NCBI RefSeq assembly: GCF_000234665.1
Contig: NC_018333.1
Span: 1,112,339-1,176,338 of the forward strand
Length of the DNA: 64,000 nt
From: Leishmania mexicana MHOM/GT/2001/U1103
Lineage: Eukaryota; Euglenozoa; Kinetoplastea; Trypanosomatida; Trypanosomatidae
Direction: 5' to 3'
The notes under the pieces are model-generated. The model searched no databases. It was not told the origin of the DNA and saw nothing but the letters and a program-made list of their open reading frames with translations. Both the position numbers and the translations under genes were made by a program. Positions 22,601-32,196 of this stretch are shown here, piece after piece (within the stretch, counting starts at the first letter, position 1; every line of letters starts with the position of its first letter).

Positions 22601-23548
22601 TCAAAACCGGAGGGACTCCAGGTCTTCGATGGTCATGCTGGAGAGCTCCACGTGATGTTCCATCAGACGATGGCATACGCGCTTCGGCCCATGCAGTTTG
22701 CACAAATGGCCGAAGGCCTCACGGGCAGAAGGGGTGATTTTGCCAATGTCGACTAAATGACCCACGCACCGTTCGACGTACGGCCAGTCCTCCATCTCCA
22801 CTGCGTACGCCAGCAATGGGGCGACAACGTCGGCATCCCCCAAGACCCGGGCGTGCTCGAGATGTTCGGAGAGTGTCTGCAAGCTGCAGCCTTGCCTCAG
22901 GATGAAAGGGAGCGCTTGGTTGTAGGGAACGGCGTTCTTTGGACAGGCCGAGATCATACTCAGCACCTCCTCCCAGGTGCACTGAGCCATGAGCGGCCAC
23001 AAGCTGCTCAAGTCAGAGCGGGTCACACGCGCGTGGCTGAGCATCTCCGCTGCCACGTCGGGGCGCTTTTCTGCGAGGGCGGCGTGGAGGAGGCTACAGC
23101 GGGTGACAGTGGAAAAGGGTAAGTCGTCCACGAGGCGCGTGTGCCACTCCTTCCCCGCCCCCTTCAGCAGAACCGCACACGCCTCCGCCATGCCAATCTG
23201 CTGGGTGGCACCACCCACGCTAGCCCCCGACAGAGCATCGCTGATCATCTTACCATCGCCCTTGTTGAGCGCCTCCCAAAACAACGACCACTCCACCTCC
23301 TCAGACTTGCGGCGCTGAAAGCTGGCGGAAAGGCGCATCTTCTCATTAAAGCGTACCTTCACATCCTCGACGCCGACGCCGGTGTAGTGCATGATGGCTT
23401 TCAAGAGGTCAAATGTGTCTGCGGGTGGGGTGTGATATGGGTGACGCTGATAAAGCTGAAGCGCACGCAGCCAGTTCCCCGACTCGAGAGCAGCGTGGAA
23501 AGCCTGCGGCAGCGGGGCCGCCTTCCATATTTTCTCCTGGCCTCGCAT
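22601..23548 (-). CDS. Helical-repeat protein of unknown function, possibly mitochondrial, 315 aa
   Basis: Not recognised by name. The protein is almost entirely helical, with paired-helix units (FHAALESGNWLRALQLYQRHP, then CSLLHAALAEKRPDVAAEMLSHA, LSEHLEHARVLGDADVVAPLL). This resembles the pentatricopeptide-like proteins common in kinetoplastid mitochondrial RNA metabolism and ribosomes. I see no strict PPR consensus, so this is only a structural hint. It begins MRGQEKIWKAAPLPQAFH. The basic N-terminus could be a weak import signal. The longer frame begins with GTG and contains a strong trans-splice acceptor (CTTCCTTTACCAG on the minus strand), so the ATG at 23548 is chosen. No TM segment is present. 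Confidence 0.78.
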   Translation of the reverse strand: MRGQEKIWKAAPLPQAFHAALESGNWLRALQLYQRHPYHTPPADTFDLLKAIMHYTGVGVEDVKVRFNEKMRLSASFQRRKSEEVEWSLFWEALNKGDGKMISDALSGASVGGATQQIGMAEACAVLLKGAGKEWHTRLVDDLPFSTVTRCSLLHAALAEKRPDVAAEMLSHARVTRSDLSSLWPLMAQCTWEEVLSMISACPKNAVPYNQALPFILRQGCSLQTLSEHLEHARVLGDADVVAPLLAYAVEMEDWPYVERCVGHLVDIGKITPSAREAFGHLCKLHGPKRVCHRLMEHHVELSSMTIEDLESLRF

Positions 23549-23591
23549 AGCTGGGTGCAGAAGCGCCGCCAGGAGTTTGCAAAGTAAGCCG

Positions 23592-23593
23592 CT
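23592..23593 (-). promoter_or_regulatory. Probable spliced-leader acceptor AG of the 315-aa gene
   Basis: The minus strand reads CCACTTCCTTTACCAG immediately before this point. A good pyrimidine tract plus AG lies about 43 bases before the ATG at 23548. It falls inside the upstream open frame and so decides the start. Confidence 0.6.
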
Positions 23594-24809
23594 GGTAAAG
23601 GAAGTGGAGAACAACGAGACGGCATGGAAGCCTACCCACACACCCACACACGCTTGCGTACACGTTTACCTGCGTGGACGTGTACCTCCTACCCACCCAC
23701 GGGAAGTGAGAAGAAGAAAGGTACCGCAGGAAGGTGCACTCGCCTTTATGGGCACGCAGCAAGCCTGAGTGATCTTGCTCTTATGGTTCTGGCGTTCTTG
23801 GGATGGCCGGCGTATATGGCACGTGTCGTAGTGGGGCACACGCGCCAGCAGCGGAAGAAACCAACAAAGCGAGGCAGGGAAGGAGACAGAGAGGCGCGTG
23901 GTCACCAACGCTTACGATAGAGCGAGAAAGAAGCTTCTTCGTGTGCAGCATTCCACCTTGGTATGTCTGCTGGAAAGGGGGGTGGGGGCGTCGAAAGAGA
24001 GCCAACAGCATTGAAGAGGGGGAAGACACCATCTCGCGAGCCCTAGCCCGCCCCCGTTTCTTCGCAGTGCAGCCACCCGCATCACGCGCATCATACATGG
24101 CGGATGATGAGACGAATTGAACAAAGCGCAAGGCCGGGCATGTGAGAGATGGTGTGGGTCCATGCGAAAGCAGCTGACGTCCACGGTGGGGAGGGAGGAC
24201 AACGCTTGCGCGCTAAGAGCCACCCACAAATGACGACGTCAAACTCGAAAAAGAAATGGAAAGAAAGTAAGTGCCGAGGCATACTGCTTTGTGGTTGTTG
24301 AGTGCTCTGCTGCTGGGAGAGGGAGGCGGAAGGAGGCACCTTCACTTATCCCTCCGTGCATTGGCTGGCAACACGTACACGCAATACAAAAACCCAAACG
24401 CGGCCTGTACGGCAAGCGCGAGAAACAAATGAAAACGGAAAACTCGAATCGCGCGTCATCACCACCATACACTACATACAGGGGAAGGAAGGGCGCCTGC
24501 GCAGAAAACATAGACGCGAACGCCAAAAAAAAGACCCCACTGTATCTTCTTTCTTTTTCCGAGCAATGCGCCATTATGCCACAACGCAGCAACTCGCAAA
24601 AGCACGCGCATGCATAGCCGCAGCCCACACGCCGCTGCCGCACTGCCGCTACGCCCTGGTCGTCTTGCACCGACCGTCATGCTGTCGAGTCGGGACATGC
24701 ATCTAGCGGGCCCCTCCTCTCCCGCCTCGTCCCCTCTTCGGATACGTGCCGCGCGGTCTGGCGCAGGAGATGCCGCACACTTCGCGCGCATGCACTGTGG
24801 GCATCATCG

Positions 24810-25360
24810 GCATGCACTACGGGGCACCTCTCTCTCGCTCACCACTCCTGCTCTTCGGACCTCTGAATGCTTCGTCGGGAATGCAATACACCATGCCGGC
24901 TGTGGTTGACAGCACATGCGTACAGCGCTCGCACATTCGCATCTTGCAGCCCGCTTCACGGCAGCCTTGTTGGCGGGAGGATGGGGGAGGGGCTCGCTGC
25001 CAGCCACCCGCCACTTGCAGGAATCCAAAGCACGCACAGGTGCCCGCGCGGAGCTGAGCGAGCAGGGTCGCCTATCGTCTCGTCAGCTCAGCATCCTCGT
25101 TCTGATGTGGGACGGTCGCCGCCAAGTAGCGCTTGCCGTCGCGCTCCGCGTCGTGTAGCCCGCAGTTCCGGCGACTGTCGGCCTGGCATCGGAGACCAGT
25201 GGCCGACTCCGTAATCCGTACAAGTGTCGCCTGCCCGTCCGCCACTGCCGATTTCGCAAGCTTGTCCGCTTTGCCGTTGTGTTTCCATTCGCAATCAGCA
25301 CAAACCAATGGGAGTGAGAGGCGCACGCGACGGGCCACCAGCACCAGCGCTTGGGTCCAT
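24810..25360 (-). mobile_element. DIRE: decayed ingi/L1Tc-type non-LTR retrotransposon fragment (RNase H and C-terminal end)
   Basis: Translation of the minus strand from about 25344 gives an RNase H-like tail: RVRLSLPLVCADCEWKHNGK followed directly by ADKLAKSAVAD. It matches the family pattern of basic strand, H-C-G-x-x-x-N-E and ADxLAK. In the same frame, past a TAG at 25072-25074, it continues with ATLLAQLRAGTCACFG, the element-type 'LTR..xxLLAQLRxG' block, and a Cys-rich MRMCERCTHVL segment. It ends at a stop near 24810. The in-frame stop, the loss of the catalytic His-Cys context (DCE instead of HCG) and the missing reverse transcriptase show a dead, 5'-truncated relic. It sits about 350 bp downstream of the MNS1-like stop codon, in the sense orientation. 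Confidence 0.68.
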
Positions 25361-25717
25361 CTGCTTCACAACTTGCACACGTGGAAGCGAAAAACAAAAG
25401 AAAATAATAATGACCTCTAAGCGCTTCAAAGAAGGAAGAGCGGTAAAAGCTCACGGGGCCACACCGCAACAACAGCAACAACGGCAGCAGCAGCAGCGTT
25501 CTATGTACATGCAAAATTGGGCTACCTGCCTGCGACACTCACTCACCTGCACAGTCCATTTCACCGCCGATGTGCGCGCAACCTCGTAGCCACGCGAGAG
25601 AAGAAAACGTGGGCGTGCGAAGCAGAGCGGAGCGGAGGAGCGTAGCTGGACGTGACAGCAGCAGTCAACCACAAGGACGACAAGAAATGAGGGAATATAT
25701 ATATAGATGTGTGTCCG

Positions 25718-27058
25718 TTAGCGTGTCGGTAGTGCAGCGTTGGCAGTCTTTAACTGAGGCAAGTACTGAAGTTTCTCCTCGTCCCGCATGGCGAACACAG
25801 GGGCATACGAGCCTAGCCTGGGAAGGTGCTGCTCCAAGAGCTGCGCGCGGGCGCGTCGGATGTACTCCTGGATCTGTTCCTCCTGCTTGCGGTCCTGCTC
25901 CTCCACTTTGCGCTCTAGCTCCTTTTCCTGCTCCTTGAGACGTCGGCGCTCCTCTAGACGCTGCTGTGCTTCGGCGATGTTTTGCCGCTTAATCTCCGCT
26001 TGCTTCTGGCGGTTGAGCTGTTGCAGCTTTGCCTCCACAGCCATTTGCTCCATTGCCTCCTGTCGAAAGCGCATCTCCTCAGCCAACTGCTCCTCCTTGG
26101 CAAGGCGGCGCTGCTCGATGAGCCTTTCGTTTTCGCGATTCACCGCGGCTGCCATGCGATCGCGACTCGCCTTCTCTGCCGCGATCAGCGTCTGCTCCTT
26201 GATCAGCCGCTCCTCCTCGTAGTACTCCTGAAGCAGCTCCTCCAGCTCACGCTTCTTGCGCTCCTCCTCGGCAATGCGACGGCCTTGCTCTTCCAGAATA
26301 CGGGCCTTGACAATGTCCCGCTCACGCGCCATCTTGTCATCCATCTCCTTTCTACGTGCCTGCTCATCGAGGTAGGCGCGAATCGCCGCCTCTTCCTTGG
26401 CCTCACGATCCTGCTCCGCCTTCTTAATAGCAGCGCGGAGACGGCAGAACTCATTCTGCTCCTCCATAATCCGACGCTGCCGGTCGCGACGGGCGAGGGT
26501 TTCGAGAAAGTCCTGCTCCTGCACTCGAGCCACTACAGCATCTACGGCGATGCGCTCCTGTTCACGCTGCTTCGCTTCCTCCATAGCGGCACAGCGATGC
26601 TGGCGGATTATCTCTAGCTGCGCTGCCTGATGGCGACGGAATCGCTCCATGTCTGCCTTGTGCTTCTTCTCCTCTTCTGCCTTGGCAAGTCGGTCCTGCT
26701 CGGCAAGGTATTCCATGTACCTTCGCTGCTCCTCTACCTCCAGCGCCTTAGCGGCGCTGCGGTCCGTCACCTGCTCCGCACGACTCTTCCGGAGATAGGC
26801 GTCCTTTAGCTGACTCTCTAGCGACCGCACCTCCGGGTAGTCGCGCACCAGCTGCAGCATCTTCGCGTCCTTTACCTCAAGTCGCTGCTGTTCAGCTAGC
26901 TCGGCGGCTAGGGCCTCGTCAGCGGCAGCCGCCTTCACTTTGGCTGCTCGCATGGCAGCAAAGTTCTCCTCCTCTTTCTGTCGAGCGAGTTCCGCCTGCA
27001 CCGCTTTATAGCGGTTTACGCGGCGCAGCCGCTCCGCGCGTGACTCGCTAGAGCTCAT
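25718..27058 (-). CDS. MNS1-like coiled-coil protein (TPH/trichoplein family), probable flagellar axoneme component
   Basis: A 446-residue protein that is coiled coil from about residue 5 to 410, with extreme Glu/Arg/Lys/Gln content and heptad-like EEQRR/EEERKK blocks. This is the make-up of the trichoplein/TPH family (MNS1, CFAP45, CFAP53). The non-coiled C-terminus, with LLEQHLPRLGSYAPVFAMRDEEKLQ, resembles the LLKEH...LLGYLPKG end of animal MNS1. For that reason I prefer MNS1 over its paralogues. In other organisms MNS1 is a microtubule inner protein of doublet microtubules, so an axonemal role is inferred. The start is an ATG with no upstream extension. A DIRE relic lies in its 3' flank. 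Confidence 0.72.
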   Translation of the reverse strand: MSSSESRAERLRRVNRYKAVQAELARQKEEENFAAMRAAKVKAAAADEALAAELAEQQRLEVKDAKMLQLVRDYPEVRSLESQLKDAYLRKSRAEQVTDRSAAKALEVEEQRRYMEYLAEQDRLAKAEEEKKHKADMERFRRHQAAQLEIIRQHRCAAMEEAKQREQERIAVDAVVARVQEQDFLETLARRDRQRRIMEEQNEFCRLRAAIKKAEQDREAKEEAAIRAYLDEQARRKEMDDKMARERDIVKARILEEQGRRIAEEERKKRELEELLQEYYEEERLIKEQTLIAAEKASRDRMAAAVNRENERLIEQRRLAKEEQLAEEMRFRQEAMEQMAVEAKLQQLNRQKQAEIKRQNIAEAQQRLEERRRLKEQEKELERKVEEQDRKQEEQIQEYIRRARAQLLEQHLPRLGSYAPVFAMRDEEKLQYLPQLKTANAALPTR

Positions 27059-29584
27059 TTGGATTCTCTATGCGTTTCTTCTGCTGGAAAGGCGCAGCAG
27101 TGCCGGCGGGTGCGTGCCGCGTGCCGGTATAGAGGTAGGGAAATTGGAAAGCGTATATGCGCACGAGGAAGACAAAGAATGCTGCCGCCGTATAAACTTC
27201 CCGTGACTCTTCTGTGCGGGTGGTCGTTTTAGGAAGGGGAGAAGACGGGCGCACGTCGAACACAAAAGTACCTGTGAGTGGTTCCGTGTGTATTGCGCTT
27301 GTTCTCTGTGCGCCTCTCTGTCTGTGGCCGCGGAAGGCGGAAAAGGGGGAGCAGGGAGAGGAGAAAGACCCGGACGTGTGTGAGCGAACCCCTTGCTCAA
27401 GCTCTGACGAAAAAGAAGGCAAAGGGCGTATAGCGGCAGCGGAAGATAATGGGAGGCGAAAAAACGAGACCAACGCAAACACGTCGACCGCTCTTTCGTC
27501 GCCAAATCGGGGCTTCGCATACGGCACACAGACATGCCGAGTCGGTTTACAGCGCGATCAAAGACAGATGGGTGCTGTTGTGACCGATAATCACGCACTG
27601 TCGACGTCGCAAGCTGCGCAGAGAAAGTCCAAAAGCAAAGGGCAGAGAGCTGCCACAATGCGCACCAGCTCTTGTTACTTCCGACCTCTTCACTTTGCCA
27701 TAGAGCGTGAGCTCAGCTCCACTCTCCTCGTACCCCCCACTCCGCGGCACGTCATAGACCCCGTTGCCTGCTGCAGAGCAGCGGCACACGCGTGCATTAC
27801 GGCAATGCACCGACCCAGCCACCTGCGCACGGACCCTGCCTCAAACACCACCCACCCCTGCCGCGCAGGTTACCTCACAGCCGCTCCCATCATCCCGGCC
27901 GCCACGCGCTGCATCCCCCTCGGGGTGGCGCTCGAGCTCTCCCCCAGCAAGCAGTGAGGGCCGGGCCAGACACGCTTCGGTCGCGCTGACACCCTGCCCA
28001 TCACGTGGGTGGTGCAAACGTGTTCGCTGCCGCAGGTCGCTCCGACGCAAGGCCATCCGCCACCTGAGCACCGACATCAGCAGCGATGCATCGCTCTGGC
28101 TTTCCCACGTCGTAGGTGCCCCCTGTCACCACGCGAAGCGGCTCGGCACTGGCAGGGGGGGAAAGGGGGGATAGGGGGAGGGGCTGCACGGGGCCATGAG
28201 GATGCCGCGCATTGAGGCGTACCTCGAGTCATCAAGGAGCGGGCTGGAGAGGAAACACCAAACGGCAGCATCTACAAACACGCAAGTACGGCGGGGGCGA
28301 AGAGGCAAAAAAGGGGCCAAAGATAGCGAGAGAGTCTGTGGTCAGTTAAAAGTACCATCACACAACAAGAAAGGAAAAGCGCACACAAACGCGCCAAAGA
28401 ACCACAGCGGCCACAGCGGCTCTCGAAACCTGTCGAGGAGGTGAAGGAGTCGCACACGAAACACCGATGCACACATCTGTTGTCCACATATGAGCACTGC
28501 CAAAAGAATTTGTGCGCCGGCCCCGCGCATCCGCGGCGCACTGCAGCGTTGGACGGCGGTGAACGCGAGAGGTGGCACCGGTCCTAGAAGCTGTCAAGCC
28601 CCCCTCCCTCTGACACACAAGCATGCGTTCGCTCTCGAGACCCCACACGCATGCATCTAATGGCAGGAAGTAGCGCTGGCCTCTTTCCATTTTCTTTCTG
28701 CGTGGTTGGGTGCCTTAGGGTGGGTGGGGGGAGGGGGGGATTTCACCACTTCCGTTTTCGTCCTCGTCAGAACTGGAGGAATGGAAGAGGGAGGCCCAAG
28801 GGAGAGAGCGCGCAGTGGATATGGGGGCAAAGTACATATACACGCAGTACAGAGAAATATGGAGATACCAAAAAACAAATGCGATCAGAAAGAGCAAACA
28901 TGGCAAACAGAAGCTCGGAGAATAAAAGGCGTGATGACGGTCGGAAAGTGGGACACTCGAGCAGATGCGGGAAAGGGAGTGGAGAGGTGCATGAGGCCTC
29001 GTGGTGGTGTGGAGTGGACGTGGACAAGAAAGAGGGGCAAGGTGCAGACCAACAGCACCCACACGCGCACGCCAAAACAAATGCACCTCATCCTATTCTA
29101 ACGAATGGCGCACCTTACCCTTTGCAGCTCGGTCCAATTCAAGGAGGGAGGACGGTGCTATGCGCGACAAGAACACAAGCGTGGCACACGCGCAACAACC
29201 ACAAACGCGAGCATGCGTCCTGAGACGAGCAAGAAGTATCGCAGATACACAGGGGTACAAACAAACAGAGGAACTCGTCTTTCACGACAGCGGCAGCAAC
29301 GAAACGTGAAGAGATGGAATGAAGCAAAAGTAAAGGTCAGCGATAAAGTCCTGTCAGTCACCGACCACACCCGACAAGACCCCACCCGCCTCCAATTACG
29401 TAGCGCACCCCTCTCACTCAAGTTTGAGCCGGGACACACAAGAGGACCGATCGCCATGTTGGGACTTTATGAGGCGAGTGGAGAACAGGGGAAAGGGGCA
29501 GAGAGTAAGAGACGTAGGAGAGGATCATGCCTATCGAAGTCGTGCGTAGATTCCTCACTCTGCGCCCTCCGCCCCCTTTCCTCG
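27059..29584. other. Intergenic region downstream of the RRM gene, carrying SIDER2 copy B
   Basis: It spans from the RRM protein stop to the start of the MNS1-like gene. Apart from SIDER2 copy B (27709-28256) it contains purine-rich plus-strand tracts and no convincing gene. A long frame near 27048-27658 on the minus strand lacks a usable ATG for most of its length and is mostly leader-type sequence. Confidence 0.5.
27709..28256 (+). mobile_element. SIDER2-type short retroposon, copy B
   Basis: About 545 bp. It begins with GAGCTCAGCTCCACTC and ends in GGCTGGAGAGGAAAC with a weak A-rich tail, so it is antisense to the minus-strand genes. It is almost identical to copy C. The few differences seen include CGCTCCC versus CGATCCC near 27890 and GCGCTCGAGC versus GCACTCGAAC near 27928. 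It lies in the 3' flank of the RRM-protein gene, about 1.3 kb downstream of its stop. Confidence 0.87.
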
Positions 29585-30010
29585 CTAGTAACCCGGATTG
29601 TGGTGCTCGAGGATGATTTCGCTCTCAGAAGGCGGCGGCTGCACCCCGAGGCGTTGGTAATTGCTATCAAACTCGTCTAACATGAGCGGGCGAGGCGGCC
29701 GCTTCTCCTCTGCTGCTTTCATGAACTCCTCCCCGACTTGATGGCCGTAGGCGGAGACGGCTGGACTATTCTTCGAGTAGAGGACAATCATCGGCAAGTT
29801 TCGACATGTCTGGTAGTGGCAGTGCAGCGCCGCAACTGCAGCGTCGGCGTCATCGACTGAGCCATATGTCACCTCTGCGTAGCGGTGTGGGCCCTCGCCG
29901 AACAGCTCCACGTGGTGCACAGTTCCGTACGCAGAGAATAACCGCTCTAGGTATTGCGCGTTTGCGATCGATGATATGTTCGACACGAACAAGATAGCCT
30001 TGCTGTTCAT
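29585..30010 (-). CDS. Small RRM RNA-binding protein
   Basis: A 141-residue protein with one RNA recognition motif over residues 5-80. RNP2 is ILFVSNI (6-12). A degenerate RNP1 is HRYAEVTY (42-49), where the usual G-F-G is absent but the aromatic and acidic positions are kept. The C-terminal 60 residues are a Pro/Glu-rich tail ending EIILEHHNPGY. Trypanosomatids rely on small single-RRM proteins for mRNA stability and translation control. The specific target here is unknown. The start at 30010 is the first ATG, close to a pyrimidine-rich leader (CTTTTCTTTCC in plus orientation near 30046-30066, so the acceptor is less clear). SIDER2 copy B lies in its 3' flank. Confidence 0.82.
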   Translation of the reverse strand: MNSKAILFVSNISSIANAQYLERLFSAYGTVHHVELFGEGPHRYAEVTYGSVDDADAAVAALHCHYQTCRNLPMIVLYSKNSPAVSAYGHQVGEEFMKAAEEKRPPRPLMLDEFDSNYQRLGVQPPPSESEIILEHHNPGY

Positions 30011-30882
30011 TCTCGCAAGGGGGTCCGTGAAGCACGGTGGTTGCTCTCTTTTCTTTCCTTTTCTTTACTGCCTCCTTGTCCGCTATTAACGCACGTGCCT
30101 TCGCGCGTGTTACGGTAATGTGAAAAGAGAGAGAGACAGCGAGATCGGTGGACAGTCAACCTTCCCTCTGCTGGTGATCCCCCGGTGTGAATATGGATAT
30201 TGAACGTTGACCTCGAGCGGACGCAAGACAGCACCGCGAGAGCCTTCCGCGGACGTTATGTGCGTGCGCCAAAGATGCAGGTGGAACTGTTGCTTCAGCG
30301 TAGGTCGGAATGTTGAAACATGCGCAGATGAAGGAGGGAACGCGGCGGGGAGGTGGGACGGGTGGTGGGCGAAAACACCAACCCGCGGTGCGGCACGAAC
30401 AGAAGGAAGAGAAGAGGAGAGTGAGGATGGAACAGGGAAAGGGAAAGACATTGAGTCGCGCGCTGTAACACGCACGCAAACGGCACGGCGACAGCACAAA
30501 AGAAGTAGTGTGCGTCTCAGTGCCATCTCTGGCAGGAGGGAAGGCACCTTCCTTTTCGATACCAAAATCACTAGTCGAATACGCTGTCGTCGTGTGAAGA
30601 GCCGTGCTCTCACAGACACAAATCCGTTTGCACGGTCGATGATCACGTTGTACGTCCATGTGTAGGCTTGTCGAGTACGGTCAGGGTTGCTTGAACAGCG
30701 CCCCGCCATGCACCTGGTCTTTTACGGGAAAAGGAGGGATAGTGAGAGATAAAGAAGACTTTCGAGAGAGTGAGCCCACGTTGCCAGTCTGCCCAGTGGG
30801 ACGGAATGCGTTCCGTGTGCATCTGAGAGAGTTTGCATTGTGCATAGGTCAGATCTCGAACGGAAACACTAGGCACACACCT

Positions 30883-30903
30883 GCCAGCCAGCCAGCCAGC
30901 CAG
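30883..30903. repeat. (CCAG)n tetranucleotide repeat
   Basis: About five tandem GCCA/CAGC units in the HMGR 3' flank. Confidence 0.85.
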
Positions 30904-31476
30904 TCTCGCTGGTCCCTTGAAGCCTTCGCCCTTTGCACCAAGACACACAAAATCTGCGCACCTACAGAGAGAGTCGGAGAAAACACAGATAATCTGTCGT
31001 TTCTTTAACAACACCGAAGGGAAAACGGGGCGAAAACAGTATCGTGATGTGGTGAATATGTTGTGGAGGATGCAGGTCAGGTGCTAGACATTTGCCGCCA
31101 CATCAAAGCTGTTACCAGTGCTGTTGATTGCACTGTTTGGTACGCTGTTAACGATCAGTTCCGTCATTCTTCCGCTTACTTACCCGCCTGAATTGCTCTG
31201 TTTGGCTCTTGATAGGCCTGCACGATAAGAGCAACGGAAGTTGCTATCATGGAGCACTCGCCACACATGAACACCTCAAGCATGCCGTCACACAGGAGCG
31301 CTTAGCCACGCCAAAGTAAACAGAGAGGGAGAGCGGTCGGAAGATGATCGTCCAAAGCGCAAAACAGAAGCAGAGGAGGAACGGAGTTCCCTATCATATC
31401 ACACGCCCGACGTGAGCACAGCTGTGGAGCAGATACGCTCTTCTTCTATGAAGGTGACCATTCTGCCGCAAAGCAG

Positions 31477-32022
31477 GAGCTCAGCTCCACTCCAAACACC
31501 CCCGGAGACGTCATAGACCCCGTTGCCTGCTGCAGAGCAGCGGCACACGCGTGCATTACGGCAATGCACCGACCCAGCCACCTGCGCACGGACCCTGCCT
31601 CAAACACCACCCACCCCTGCCGCGCAGGTTACCTCACAGCCGATCCCATCATCCCGGCCGCCACGCGCTGCATCCCCCTCGGGGTGGCACTCGAACTCTC
31701 CCCCAGCAAGCAGTGAGGGCCGGGCCAGACACGCTTCGGTCGCGCTGACATCCTGCACATCACGTGGGTGGTGCAAACGTGTTCGCTGCCGCAGGTCGCT
31801 CCGACGCAAGGCCATCCGCCACCTGAGCACCGACATCAGCAGCGATGCATCGCTCTGGCTTTCCCACGTCGTAGGTGCCCCCTGTCACCACGCGAGGCGG
31901 CTCGGCACTGGCAGGGGGGGAAAGGGGGGATAGGGGGAGGGGCTGCACGGGGCCATGAGGATGCCGCGCATTGAGGCGTACCTCGAGTCATCAAGGAGCG
32001 GGCTGCTGGAGAGGCGAAAAAG
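31477..32022 (+). mobile_element. SIDER2-type short retroposon, copy C, in the HMGR 3' flank
   Basis: It begins GAGCTCAGCTCCACTCC and ends GGAGAGGCGAAAAAG. The A-rich end gives plus orientation, antisense to HMGR. It shares about 500 bp of near identity with copies A and B, including the GGGGGGGAAAGGGGGGATAGG stretch (plus strand about 31914-31934). It starts within 180 bp of the HMGR stop, so it very probably forms part of the HMGR 3' UTR. Confidence 0.87.
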
Positions 32023-32196
32023 ATTACACGTCGCGCGTTCAGAGAAATGTAGGCGCACAACCACACAGCAGCGCACCCGCAGCGTCATGCCAAGTGAATC
32101 TTGCAGCAGTCACGTCCTTTCGATAAAACATTTACGAGCACCAGTAAGAACACCCCAACTCCGCCAAAGCAAACATCGCAACTTCCATGCGCAACT

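Larger units (their letters stand above)
23549..25717. other. Intergenic region carrying a retroelement fragment; otherwise no gene seen
   Basis: It lies between the MNS1-like gene and the 315-aa orphan. Besides the DIRE fragment (24810-25360), the sequence is ordinary intergenic DNA, including a CAG/CAA-rich stretch at 25465-25500. Open frames are short or begin with non-ATG codons. Confidence 0.5.
30011..32196. other. HMGR 3' flank and RRM gene leader; contains SIDER2 copy C
   Basis: The SIDER2 copy begins about 175 bases downstream of the HMGR stop codon in the direction of transcription. The remainder holds a CAGC tetranucleotide run (30883-30903) and a less purine-biased stretch at 31020-31400. 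No gene was found. The one longer minus-strand frame, 30643-31014, starts with GTG. Confidence 0.5.

Noticed and set aside
30643..31014. 123-codon minus-strand frame between the RRM gene and SIDER2 copy C
   Set aside because: Begins with GTG and lies in the HMGR 3' flank; no trans-splice acceptor or motif.
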